Shown: one piece after another, positions 43,347 through 51,777 of the stretch
Position numbering within the stretch: the first letter of the stretch is position 1
Layout: the number at the start of each line of letters is the position of its first letter
NCBI GenBank assembly: GCA_900540375.1
Contig: UQFS01000010.1
Coordinates: 36,047 to 100,046 of the forward strand
Direction of reading: 5' to 3'
DNA: 64,000 bases
Origin: an uncultured Prevotella sp.
GTDB lineage: Bacteria > Bacteroidota > Bacteroidia > Bacteroidales > Bacteroidaceae
Notes under the pieces: model-generated
Databases searched by the model: none
What the model was told of the DNA's origin: nothing
Seen by the model: the letters and a program-made list of their open reading frames with translations, nothing else
Made by a program: the position numbers and the translations under genes

Positions 43347-43814
43347 TTAATATTCGACTTTATCTTTGCTATTCTGCCACATCTCAAACGCCTTGATCGC
43401 CTCTTGCGGCAACAGACGCTCCATGGCCTTATGGCGGTCTTCGGGACGAAGCTCGATCTCGTGATAGATGAAGTCGTCGTCGAAGCCAATGCCCGCAGCG
43501 TCCTTGCGCGTGTTGGCATAATAGATCTTGTCGAGACGGGCCCAGTAGATAGCACCCAAACACATCGGACAAGGCTCGCAGGAACAATAGATTTCACAAC
43601 CCTGAAGATCAAAGGTCTGAAGCTTGCCGCACGCGATGCGGATGGCGTTGACCTCGGCATGAGCCGTCGGGTCATGGTCTTTGGTCACACTATTGCTGGC
43701 TGCTGCGATGATCTCTCCGTCACGCGCGATGACAGCACCAAAGGGTCCGCCACCATGCCGTATGCTGTCTATGCTCAGCGCAATGGCTTCATGCATCAAT
43801 TCTTCTTTCGTCAT
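43347..43814 (-). CDS. guaD: Guanine deaminase, cytidine-deaminase superfamily
   Basis: The enzyme converts guanine to xanthine in purine salvage or catabolism. The 155-residue product has the zinc motifs TAHAEVNAIR and PCPMCLGAIYWA. It also has the GuaD-specific tail with GFDDDFIYHEIEL and a C-terminal aromatic end (KVEY), as in the Bacillus subtilis enzyme. These features separate it from the related tRNA adenosine deaminase TadA. It is 133 nt upstream of dsbD on the same strand. Confidence 0.9.
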   Translation of the reverse strand: MTKEELMHEAIALSIDSIRHGGGPFGAVIARDGEIIAAASNSVTKDHDPTAHAEVNAIRIACGKLQTFDLQGCEIYCSCEPCPMCLGAIYWARLDKIYYANTRKDAAGIGFDDDFIYHEIELRPEDRHKAMERLLPQEAIKAFEMWQNSKDKVEY

Positions 43815-43879
43815 TGTAATGTATAATGTATAAATAATAATGAATAAATAAATGTCCGCTCTTTCCCTTTCTGCTTCAT

Positions 43880-43966
43880 GCCCTTACCTCAAACCATTTT
43901 TCCCTTCTCGCTTTGGGGGAAGCAAGGGTAAGGCTCATTCCCGGAGGGTTAGGGAGAGGGCTTTGG
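43880..43966. repeat. C/G-rich intergenic repeat fragment (CCCTAACCCTC type)
   Basis: The stretch between guaD and the GH43-like gene contains GGAGGGTTAGGGAGAGGGCT and a partly complementary C-rich arm, like the fragments at ~5610-5640 and ~34040-34070. It probably belongs to the same dispersed family. Confidence 0.5.
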
Positions 43967-43970
43967 GCTA

Positions 43971-45005
43971 TTACTTCTTATTGAGCTTCATCAGTCTGTC
44001 ATATTCCTTTTTGGTGATGCGCATGAACGATCCGTGCTGTGGAGCGGTGACGCCCTCGATGTCGACGGGATCGTGGAAATTGCGCAGATGGCTGTCGGCC
44101 TTGCAGATGCGATAGTGCTTGGGCTGGTCGCTATATTGGATGTAGGCCACGCGCCACGTGCTGTCGCCGATAAGCTGGAACGCCGAGGAGCCTTCGCAGT
44201 TCTTGCGGCCTTCAAAGCTCACGTAGTCGTCGTCAACGGGCTCGCCCCAGCCATAGGTGAGATGATCCGACGCTGCTGTGTATATGCCGGGCTTGCCGCC
44301 TTCCTTCTTGATGAGCATGTGGTACTTGCCATCACTGAGCAGGTTGATGTCGCAGTCGATGGTAGCATAGCCCCAGTCGAAGAGCAGACGCGGCGTGGTG
44401 ATGCGTTGGAAGTCCTTGTCGGCATAGCTGTAATACATGCGGTCGTATTTCTCCTCAGGACGATTGAGCATGGAGTAATAGACCATGTAGCCGCCCTTGT
44501 CCCCATTGGACCACACATAGCTGGGATCCCAAAAGATCTGTGGTGCCCACACACGGTTGATGGTGGACCAGTCCTTATACGGTGTGGGAGCCGTAGCGCC
44601 GTCGCAGAAGATGCTCATGCCCTTGCGGAAGTCAAAGGTCACGGAAGTCCAACGGACAAGATCCTTGCTCTTGAGCAGGTCGATGCCGTAGTTGTCCCAC
44701 TTATGGCTCTTGGCCACACACATGTCGGTAGTGACCATGAGATAGCCTTTGCCGTTGTAAGCTCGGGTGATATAGGCGTCGCGCGTGCCACCCTCAATGC
44801 GTGCGTGCTCCTTGGGATCGAAGATAGCATTGCCGCCGAGGATGTCGGTATAGTGATAACCGTCGCGGCTCACAGCATAAGCGGTGTACTCTCTGCGATC
44901 GCTCATGTGGCAATAGAGATAGCCGTAGTCGCCCTTCTGCAGGTTCTGTGCCGAAAGGGGCAAGGAGAGAAAAGCCAGGCCGAGTGCTAAGAGTAGGTTC
45001 TTCAT
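43971..45005 (-). CDS. Exported GH43-like five-bladed propeller glycosidase
   Basis: The 344-residue protein starts with a signal peptide (MKNLLLALGLAFLSLPLSAQ). The remainder looks like a GH43/GH117-clan beta-propeller: an early Asp in EGGTRDAYITR (~75), WAPQIFWDPSY (~150), the middle Asp in TIDCDINLLSDGKY (~218), and a Glu in NCEGSSAFQLIG (~270) as the likely acid. Such enzymes act on arabinosides, xylosides or galactosides. The family is reasonably supported, the substrate not. It is divergent from the GH94 gene with overlapping promoter boxes in the gap. Confidence 0.78.
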   Translation of the reverse strand: MKNLLLALGLAFLSLPLSAQNLQKGDYGYLYCHMSDRREYTAYAVSRDGYHYTDILGGNAIFDPKEHARIEGGTRDAYITRAYNGKGYLMVTTDMCVAKSHKWDNYGIDLLKSKDLVRWTSVTFDFRKGMSIFCDGATAPTPYKDWSTINRVWAPQIFWDPSYVWSNGDKGGYMVYYSMLNRPEEKYDRMYYSYADKDFQRITTPRLLFDWGYATIDCDINLLSDGKYHMLIKKEGGKPGIYTAASDHLTYGWGEPVDDDYVSFEGRKNCEGSSAFQLIGDSTWRVAYIQYSDQPKHYRICKADSHLRNFHDPVDIEGVTAPQHGSFMRITKKEYDRLMKLNKK

Positions 45006-45051
45006 GGGTAATTATTCTATGATTAGTTATATTTTATCTTATGATCTGTAT

Positions 45052-45067
45052 TATCTTTGCAAATGTA
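45052..45067. promoter_or_regulatory. Overlapping divergent -7 boxes for the GH43-like and GH94 genes
   Basis: TATCTTTGC on the plus strand (45052-45060) and TACATTTGC on the minus strand (45059-45067) share the central GC. Both match TAnnTTTG. Polymerase binding in the two directions would be mutually exclusive. Confidence 0.55.
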
Positions 45068-45180
45068 GTGAATATTTTTGAAACGCCATCCAATAATGGT
45101 GCAAAGATGGAAAAAATTAGCTAATTTAGCTGTGGCGATCAATAAAGCCTGACTTTAGATATTCATAAGACTAACTATAT

Positions 45181-47637
45181 ATGACAGACATGGACAATAA
45201 ACGCTATGGACATTTCGACGACGCGCATCGCGAATATGTCATCACTGATCCACAGACACCGTGGCCGTGGATCAACTATCTGGGCAACGAGGACTTCTTC
45301 TCGCTCATCTCCAACACTGCCGGTGGATACTCGTTCTACAAGGACGCAAAGTTCCGCCGCATCACACGCTACCGCTACAACGACGTGCCAATGGACAACA
45401 ACGGCCGCTATTTCTATATCAAGGACGGTGACACAGTGTGGAATCCGGGATGGAAACCTTGCCGCACACCACTCGACAACTACGAGTGCCGGCATGGCAT
45501 GAACTACACGCGCATCACGGGCAGCAAGCTCGGTGTGGTGGCCAGTGTGCTCTTCTTTGTGCCGCTCCACACGGCCGCTGAGGTGCAAATGCTGTCACTG
45601 GCGAACAACAGCAACGAAGTCAAGCATCTCAAGATCTTCTCCTTTGAGGAGTGGTGCCTGTGGAATGCTGCCACTGACATGGAGAATTTCCAGCGCAACT
45701 TCTCTACCGGCGAGGTGGAAATAGAGCAGCAGACGTCGACGATCTACCACAAGACGGAATACCGCGAGCGCCGCAATCACTATGCTTTCTACCACGTCAA
45801 CACACCCATCCAAGGCTTTGACACCGACCGCGAAAGTTTCGTGGGACTCTACAACGAGTATTCGGCACCGCAAGCAGTCGTTGAGGGAAAGCCGCGCAAC
45901 AGCGTCGCACACGGATGGAGCCCCGTAGCCAGCCACTATATCGAGGTGGAGCTGAAGCCGGGAGAGAAGCGTGACCTCATCTTCCTGTTGGGTTATGTCG
46001 AGAATGAGCAGGACAAGAAATGGGAATGCAAAAAGGTCATCAACAAGGAGAAGGCTCATGCGCTCATGGACCGTTTCGCCACACGCGAACAAGTCGACAA
46101 GGCATTTGCTGAGCTGAAAGTCTATTGGGATCAGCTACTCGACATCTTCGTGGTCGACAGCGGCAACGACAAACTCGACCGGATGGTCAACATCTGGAAC
46201 CAGTATCAGTGCATGGTCACGTTCTGCATGAGCCGCTCTGCATCGTTCTTTGAGAGTGGTATCGGGCGTGGCATGGGCTTCCGCGACTCCAATCAGGACC
46301 TCGTGGGCTTCGTACATCAGATTCCTGAGCGTGCCCGTCAGCGCATTATCGACATTGCCTCAACGCAGTTCCCCGACGGCGGATGCTATCACCAGTACCA
46401 GCCGCTCACCAAGCGCGGCAACAACGACATCGGCGGCGGCTTCAACGACGACCCCTGCTGGCTCATCTTCGGTACCGTGGCTTACATCAAGGAAACGGGC
46501 GACTTCTCGATTCTCGACGAACCTGTGCCCTTCGACAACGTGCCGGGCTCTGAGGTCTCACTCTTGGAGCACCTCAAGGTGTCGTTCAACCATGTCATCA
46601 ACAACCTCGGACCTCACCGTCTGCCACTCATCGGACGTGCCGACTGGAACGACTGTCTCAACCTCAACTGCTTCTCATGGAACCCCGACGAGAGCTTCCA
46701 GACTACGGAGAACAAGAGCGAGGGCTCTAAGGCTGAAAGTCTGATGATCGCCGGACTCTTCGTTGTAACAGGTCGAGACTACGTCTCTCTCTGCCGCCAT
46801 CTCGGTCACAACGACGAGGCCGACCGCGCACAGAAAGCTGTGGACGACATGGTAGAGGCTGTGGAGAAGTCGGGATGGGACGGCAAGTGGTACCTGCGTG
46901 CCTACGACTACTTCGGTCATAAGATTGGCTCCGACGAAAACGAAGAGGGTAAAATCTTCATTGAGAGCCAAGGATGGTGCACGATGGCTGCTATCGGCAA
47001 GGAGAAAGGTTATCCCGAGATGGCCCTTGACTCAGTGAAGGAACGCATGGAGTGTGAGCATGGCATCGTGCTCAATAACCCTGCTTTCACCACTTATCAC
47101 GTGGAGATGGGCGAGATCTCATCCTATCCCGAAGGCTATAAGGAGAATGCCGGAATCTTCTGTCACAACAATCCATGGGTGATCATCGGTGAGACAGTAG
47201 CCGGACGCGGCGATGATGCCTGGCGCCACTACACCAAGATTCTGCCTTCGTATGCGGAAGAGAAATACCAGACGCTGCACAAGGTAGAGCCGTATGTCAA
47301 TTGTCAGATGGTAGCCGGTAAGGATGCCGCACGCCCCGGTGAGGGTAAGAACAGCTGGCTCACGGGTACTGCGGCATGGATGTGGTACACTGTGAGTGAG
47401 TTCATCCTCGGCATCCAACCCGATTACGAGGGTCTCCGCATCGATCCCTGCTTGCCTTCGACGGCAAAGGAATACACGGTGAAACGCCGTTTCCGTGGTG
47501 CTCTCTACCATATTCATGTGCTCAACCCCGACGGACATCAGAAGGGCGTGAAGCGTATTTCACTCGACGGCAAGGCTGTCAGCGGCAACCTCGTCCCATG
47601 GTCTGAGGGTGAGCACCAGGTGGAAGTGGTGATGTAA
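45181..47637 (+). CDS. GH94 cellobiose phosphorylase-like enzyme
   Basis: GH94 phosphorylases split beta-linked disaccharides with phosphate, giving glucose-1-phosphate. The N-terminus (GHFDDAHREYVIT, WINYLGNEDFFSLISNTAGG) is close to the cellobiose phosphorylases of clostridia. The catalytic Asp lies in GRADWNDCLNL (~485). At 818 residues the length matches cellobiose phosphorylase. No signal peptide is present, so it works in the cytoplasm. A second in-frame ATG at 45190 is an equally good start. A terminator follows. Cellobiose is the most likely substrate, though other beta-glucosides cannot be excluded. Confidence 0.9.
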   Translation: MTDMDNKRYGHFDDAHREYVITDPQTPWPWINYLGNEDFFSLISNTAGGYSFYKDAKFRRITRYRYNDVPMDNNGRYFYIKDGDTVWNPGWKPCRTPLDNYECRHGMNYTRITGSKLGVVASVLFFVPLHTAAEVQMLSLANNSNEVKHLKIFSFEEWCLWNAATDMENFQRNFSTGEVEIEQQTSTIYHKTEYRERRNHYAFYHVNTPIQGFDTDRESFVGLYNEYSAPQAVVEGKPRNSVAHGWSPVASHYIEVELKPGEKRDLIFLLGYVENEQDKKWECKKVINKEKAHALMDRFATREQVDKAFAELKVYWDQLLDIFVVDSGNDKLDRMVNIWNQYQCMVTFCMSRSASFFESGIGRGMGFRDSNQDLVGFVHQIPERARQRIIDIASTQFPDGGCYHQYQPLTKRGNNDIGGGFNDDPCWLIFGTVAYIKETGDFSILDEPVPFDNVPGSEVSLLEHLKVSFNHVINNLGPHRLPLIGRADWNDCLNLNCFSWNPDESFQTTENKSEGSKAESLMIAGLFVVTGRDYVSLCRHLGHNDEADRAQKAVDDMVEAVEKSGWDGKWYLRAYDYFGHKIGSDENEEGKIFIESQGWCTMAAIGKEKGYPEMALDSVKERMECEHGIVLNNPAFTTYHVEMGEISSYPEGYKENAGIFCHNNPWVIIGETVAGRGDDAWRHYTKILPSYAEEKYQTLHKVEPYVNCQMVAGKDAARPGEGKNSWLTGTAAWMWYTVSEFILGIQPDYEGLRIDPCLPSTAKEYTVKRRFRGALYHIHVLNPDGHQKGVKRISLDGKAVSGNLVPWSEGEHQVEVVM

Positions 47638-47662
47638 AACCAATAAGCAATAACAATCTTCT

Positions 47663-47708
47663 AAAGAATCCGTGCATACTTTTAATTGGTATGTACGGAT
47701 TCTTTTTT
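47663..47708 (+). terminator. Intrinsic terminator after the GH94 gene
   Basis: A 17-bp stem (47663-47679 / 47689-47705, one G-U) with a 9-nt loop is followed by TTT, 25 nt past the stop codon. Confidence 0.85.
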
Positions 47709-47823
47709 ATATCAAGGAGAGATCTACGCTTGTCGGCTGTATATAAAATATTGTTAAAAGCAACAACGCCTTTGTTGATAACAGAGGGATAGAAGCGTTA
47801 TAGAAACGTAAAGCAACAAAGAG

Positions 47824-48330
47824 ATGGACAGCCAAGCATACATATCCCAAGCCACTACGCTACGACAAAAAGCCGTAGAGAGTAGCCGCCGCTATGGGGC
47901 TCCAGCGGAGGAGGCTGAGGATATCGCGCAAGAGACGATGATCCGGCTTTGGCAAGTCTGTCCCAAGATTGACACAAGACAAAAAGCTGAAGCCTTGGCG
48001 GTCTGCATCGCCCACAACTTAACCATCGACTGGCTACGACGCGAAAAGCGACGGGCTCCCCAAGAGGAGATCCCGAGTGAGTCATCCGACAGCCACTGTC
48101 AAGCCGACGTTCATTTAGAAGAGCAAGAGACCGACGAATGGTTGCGGAAGCAACTGGCAGACTTGCCAAGTACAGAGTACACGGTACTGCACCTACGGCA
48201 GGTAGAGGGACTCGACAACCGGGCTATCGCTCAACGTCTGGGTATAGAAGAGCGGTCGGTGGCCACACTACTTTCCAGAGCGCGCCGACGCTTGTTGGAG
48301 GAGATAAGAAAAAGGAGGAAACAATCATGA
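47824..48330 (+). CDS. ECF-type RNA polymerase sigma factor
   Basis: The 168-residue protein has sigma region 2 (~10-75, with APAEEAEDIAQETMIRLWQ and HNLTIDWLRREKRR) and region 4 (~105-160, with LPSTEYTVLHLRQVEGLDNRAIAQRL). No region 1.1 or 3 is present. Its stop overlaps the ATG of the next gene (ATGA), which encodes a membrane anti-sigma-like protein, so the pair is translationally coupled. No SusC/FecA-type transporter is adjacent, so it is unlikely to be the classic iron- or glycan-linked sigma. Confidence 0.93.
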   Translation: MDSQAYISQATTLRQKAVESSRRYGAPAEEAEDIAQETMIRLWQVCPKIDTRQKAEALAVCIAHNLTIDWLRREKRRAPQEEIPSESSDSHCQADVHLEEQETDEWLRKQLADLPSTEYTVLHLRQVEGLDNRAIAQRLGIEERSVATLLSRARRRLLEEIRKRRKQS

Positions 48331-49097
48331 AGACATATACAAAAGCATACATACAGTCGCTGCTCGACAAATATCTCGACGGGCTTACATCGTTGGAAGA
48401 GGAACGTCTGCTCGGCGAATATTTCCGCACACAATCCGTTCCACCGGAGTGGGAGGACTACCGCGAGTTGTTTGCTTGGTTTGACAATGGCATGAAAGGG
48501 GGGTACCTGCAAGACGACAATGGCATCAACATCGCAGAAACAGCTTCTACCCCAATACCACCCAAGCGTTCCAAAATGATACGTCTGACCCTACCTTGGC
48601 TCGCTGCCGCCTGTTTGGCAGGAGGACTGATATGGGGAATATGGCCGAAGCAACACAGTAGCCCAAGCCTCACGGTTACGACAGACAATGCCAGAGGGCA
48701 ACTAACACGTTCTTCTCTGAAGGAACATGCTGCCCTAAGGACTGAATCTAAGGGAAATGAGCGACCTGCCGTCACACCGGTTACTTCTGATCAGAAGTCC
48801 ACCCCCCATGTGCTTGCAGCTACACATAGTTCGACAAAGGTGACCACCATTTCTGAAAAAGAAATATCGATTGGTCACCAAGACAGTCTTCTACTCGCTG
48901 AAGCACAACACGACGTCGACCAGTGGCAAATAATAAATGACAGCGCCAAAGCTGATCATTCACTGCTGATGGCCAATTTGCTCGAGACTAAGGCGATGAT
49001 CGCACAGGCTCACGAGGAAATCGCACAAGCCAAGCGACTGATCGACAGTAAAGATAAACAGCAACATTTTTCACCCTATAACATCATTGAACTATGA
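48327..49097 (+). CDS. Putative membrane anti-sigma factor
   Basis: The start at MKTYTKAYIQSLLDKYLDGL overlaps the sigma gene by ATGA and gives 256 residues. A short cytoplasmic N-terminal region (~1-82) with helices rich in acidic residues precedes a single membrane helix (~86-108, LPWLAAACLAGGLIWGIW). The periplasmic part is Ser/Thr-rich and then forms a coiled-coil-like helix (~200-250, LLETKAMIAQAHEEIAQAKR). Position and topology fit an anti-sigma factor, but no recognised zinc-binding anti-sigma motif or FecR domain is visible. The gene ends by overlapping the next by 4 nt. Confidence 0.7.
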   Translation: MKTYTKAYIQSLLDKYLDGLTSLEEERLLGEYFRTQSVPPEWEDYRELFAWFDNGMKGGYLQDDNGINIAETASTPIPPKRSKMIRLTLPWLAAACLAGGLIWGIWPKQHSSPSLTVTTDNARGQLTRSSLKEHAALRTESKGNERPAVTPVTSDQKSTPHVLAATHSSTKVTTISEKEISIGHQDSLLLAEAQHDVDQWQIINDSAKADHSLLMANLLETKAMIAQAHEEIAQAKRLIDSKDKQQHFSPYNIIEL

Positions 49098-49990
49098 GAA
49101 CAATTCATTGTATCGCAGCTTGTCTATTAGCCATGACACCTCTCTTCGGGCAGGCTCAGGAAAAGATAGAAAAAATGAAGGATGTCATTATGCGCCAGAA
49201 CGGAGTAGCGACAACCAATGAGACTGAGAAAGATCCTCAGACACTGGATCTGCGCTCATTGCGGGAAACCTATCGGTTTACCGTGAAGAAAAACTCCGAC
49301 CTTATACAAATTACCACCAATGCCTTCGACCAAGATGCAGCCAAAGCCTATAGCGTGTTCAAGGGCGATGGAGAATCGTTGGCCTCGGCATACAATGTGG
49401 GCGGTGTGTACATAGGGAAAGGTTATGACCACTTTGTGCTGGAATGCTTTGCTGACAAGGACAACCCCAACCGACGCTATGCCTATGCGTTGGAATGGAA
49501 CGGGGCTAAGAGTGGCAAAATAACGGGAAAACTGACAAAGGTGTATGGAAAAAGACCTAGCAGCATAACCGCAACGAGCGTCACTAAATCATTGCCATCG
49601 ATACCAGATTTTCACTCAATCAAAAAGGTGGCAAAGAGGCTGCACGTGGTGACAGACGGCACACCCTCCAATGAGCAAATCGACTCTATCATCAACTCGG
49701 TGATACGACGACTCAACGAAAGAGGCTACAAAGATATAGCATCTATGCTTCAACAGGAGTGGCAGACCGCTGAACAATCCGAAAAGAACGATGCAAGAGC
49801 CGTTCAGACGATCGTCTATGACAAAGAGAAAAACTTCATGAAAAGATATCGCAACGGTCAAATACTCATTGTTGACGGAGAAGGGAACATCGTCTTTACA
49901 GGCTTGAAGGGCAAACTCGTCATGGACAATGAGGGAAACATCGTCGCAACAAACTATTCAGGAAAGACAGTCGTCATAAGTAATGACTGA
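49094..49990 (+). CDS. Exported protein of unknown function, third gene of the sigma operon
   Basis: I do not recognise the family with certainty. The 298-residue product has a signal peptide (MRTIHCIAACLLAMTPLFGQAQ). The first domain (~50-160) resembles a small alpha/beta unit with RETYRFTVKKNSDLIQI and HFVLECFADKDNPNRRYAYALEW. The second half ends with two similar glycine-turn motifs, VDGEGNIVFTGLKGKLV and MDNEGNIVATNYSGKTV. It overlaps the anti-sigma-like gene by ATGA. It may be the signal sensed or an effector controlled by the sigma factor; both are inference. Confidence 0.7.
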   Translation: MRTIHCIAACLLAMTPLFGQAQEKIEKMKDVIMRQNGVATTNETEKDPQTLDLRSLRETYRFTVKKNSDLIQITTNAFDQDAAKAYSVFKGDGESLASAYNVGGVYIGKGYDHFVLECFADKDNPNRRYAYALEWNGAKSGKITGKLTKVYGKRPSSITATSVTKSLPSIPDFHSIKKVAKRLHVVTDGTPSNEQIDSIINSVIRRLNERGYKDIASMLQQEWQTAEQSEKNDARAVQTIVYDKEKNFMKRYRNGQILIVDGEGNIVFTGLKGKLVMDNEGNIVATNYSGKTVVISND

Positions 49991-50060
49991 TCCTCGTCTC
50001 ATGAGTTATCCTCACAACGGATCAATCTCTCTCTTTAATTAAGAATACAAATATTATGTA

Positions 50061-50094
50061 AAAGGGGCGGCTCCGTGAGGGAGCTGCCCCTTTA
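50061..50094. terminator. Bidirectional terminator between the sigma operon and rseP
   Basis: A 14-bp stem (50061-50074 / 50080-50093, one G-U) with a 5-nt loop between convergent genes. The arms begin with AAA and end with TTT, so both directions are served weakly. Confidence 0.75.
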
Positions 50095-50116
50095 TGGTTT
50101 ACTATGGATAATCGTC

Positions 50117-51553
50117 TTATTGCATGACGCCTATCCAGCGCAGGATGTCGTTGAGATTGGCCACCACCATAAGGATAACCAGAATGGTGATGCCTGTGTA
50201 CTCGGCGTAGATCATAAACTTATCCGAGGGCTTGCGGCGGGCAATGATCTCGTAGAGCAGGAAGAGCACGTGACCACCGTCGAGGGCGGGAATGGGCAGG
50301 ATGTTCATGAAGGCGAGGATGATGCTCAGGAAGGCGGTCATCTTCCAGAACATGAACCAATCCCACTGATTGGGGAAGAGACTGCCGATGGAACCAAAGC
50401 CCCCCAAGCTCTTCGCGCCGTCAGCGGTGAAGACATACTGCATGTCACTGACATAACCAGCCAATACATCCCAGCCATATTTACATCCGGCGGGGAAGCT
50501 TTCCAGGAAGCTGTAGCTCTTATGCGTCATCTCCTTTTCATAGAGCTGATAGATGCTCGGTACGGCGAAGCCTACCTTCAAGTCAGCAGTGAGCGTTGTG
50601 GCGAGCGTGTCCTGCTTACCCGTTGCAGCACGGCTCACCACAAGCGTCACCTTGCGAAGGCGCAGGCTGTCGTCAGCACTTTTTGCTGCAGCGAGCTGAT
50701 CGCTGACGCGGCTGATCTCATCGGTAAACTCATTGTAGGAGTCGACAGCCTTACCATTCAGTGCTAAGATCTTGTCGCCTTTCTTCAGACCGATCTTCCA
50801 GGCCGGTGTCTCTATAGAGTCCTTGCTGTCCTCCGCTACCGGTAGATGCCGCAGCACAGTGTCGACAACAGCGGGAGTGAACGGAGCCACGAAGCGGGGC
50901 GTTGACTTCAACATGCCCAACAGATTGATATGGCCGGGCAAGGTGATGCGCATTTTTTTGCCGTCACGGATGATGTCGGCATAGTGGGCTTCGGAAAGAT
51001 CGCGGTAGACATCGACGTTGAAGTCCTTGAACGGACGCTTGTCGGTGCCCACCAGGATATCGTGGTCACGGAAGCCAAGCTGCTTGGCCTCGGTATTGAA
51101 TTTCATGCCCTGGCTCATGTCTGCCACACGCACGTAGCTCTCGCCCCAGTGAAACATGATCATAGAGTAGATAAACAGTGCCAACACAAAGTTGACCGTC
51201 ACACCAGCCACCATAATGATGAGCCGTTGCCATGCCGGCTTGGTGCGGAACTCCCACGGCTGCGGATCACGCTTCATCTGCTCGGTGTCCATGCTCTCGT
51301 CGATCATACCAGCAATCTTACAATAACCGCCGAGCGGCAACCAGCCCATGCCGTATTCGGTTTCGCTGTTCTTCGGTTTGAAACTAAAGAGCTTGCCGCT
51401 CCACTTGCCGATGGAGACGTCGAAGAAAATAAAGAACTTCTCCACCCGGACTCCAAAGAGCTTGGATGCCAGCGCATGTCCGCCCTCGTGAAGCAATACA
51501 AGCAACGAGATGGACAGAATGAACTGGAGAAGCTTAATCAGAAAGATTTCCAT
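50117..51553 (-). CDS. rseP: Site-2 intramembrane zinc protease RseP
   Basis: RseP cuts anti-sigma factors or signal peptides inside the membrane. The 478-residue protein has the zinc motif HEGGH in the first helix (His22), the distal Asp motif ILPIPALDGGHVLF near the C-terminus, and periplasmic PDZ-like segments between them (ILVGTDKRPFKDF; GLKKGDKILALNGKAV). It is the last gene of the run DUF4290-murA-rimM-dxr-rseP, but a 224-nt gap separates it from dxr. The sigma/anti-sigma operon converges on it from the other side. Confidence 0.93.
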   Translation of the reverse strand: MEIFLIKLLQFILSISLLVLLHEGGHALASKLFGVRVEKFFIFFDVSIGKWSGKLFSFKPKNSETEYGMGWLPLGGYCKIAGMIDESMDTEQMKRDPQPWEFRTKPAWQRLIIMVAGVTVNFVLALFIYSMIMFHWGESYVRVADMSQGMKFNTEAKQLGFRDHDILVGTDKRPFKDFNVDVYRDLSEAHYADIIRDGKKMRITLPGHINLLGMLKSTPRFVAPFTPAVVDTVLRHLPVAEDSKDSIETPAWKIGLKKGDKILALNGKAVDSYNEFTDEISRVSDQLAAAKSADDSLRLRKVTLVVSRAATGKQDTLATTLTADLKVGFAVPSIYQLYEKEMTHKSYSFLESFPAGCKYGWDVLAGYVSDMQYVFTADGAKSLGGFGSIGSLFPNQWDWFMFWKMTAFLSIILAFMNILPIPALDGGHVLFLLYEIIARRKPSDKFMIYAEYTGITILVILMVVANLNDILRWIGVMQ

Positions 51554-51697
51554 TTATAACTAATAAATTACTAATTGCGAATTACTTGCTGCTGCTTTGC
51601 GCCAGCGAATAGCCTGCCGCGCTTTGCCTGCTGAGGCTCGCTTACATGCTTGCCTCTGCTTGTGAGCGCCGAGCCATCCGTTCGGTTTGCCGCTGTT

Positions 51698-51772
51698 GTA
51701 CAGCGGCCGGTTACGCAGCGGCCGTTTACGTAGCCGCCGGTTGTGCCGCGGCCTGTTGTACGGCGTCTCGGC
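51698..51772. repeat. GC-rich 15-bp tandem repeat between dxr and rseP
   Basis: Five 15-bp units in a row: GTACAGCGGCCGGTT, ACGCAGCGGCCGTTT, ACGTAGCCGCCGGTT, GTGCCGCGGCCTGTT, GTACGGCGTCTCGGC. The flanking ~100 bp (51595-51697) is also unusually rich in GCCTGC/GCTTGC motifs. No protein gene is supported here. Confidence 0.75.
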
Positions 51773-51777
51773 CCATT

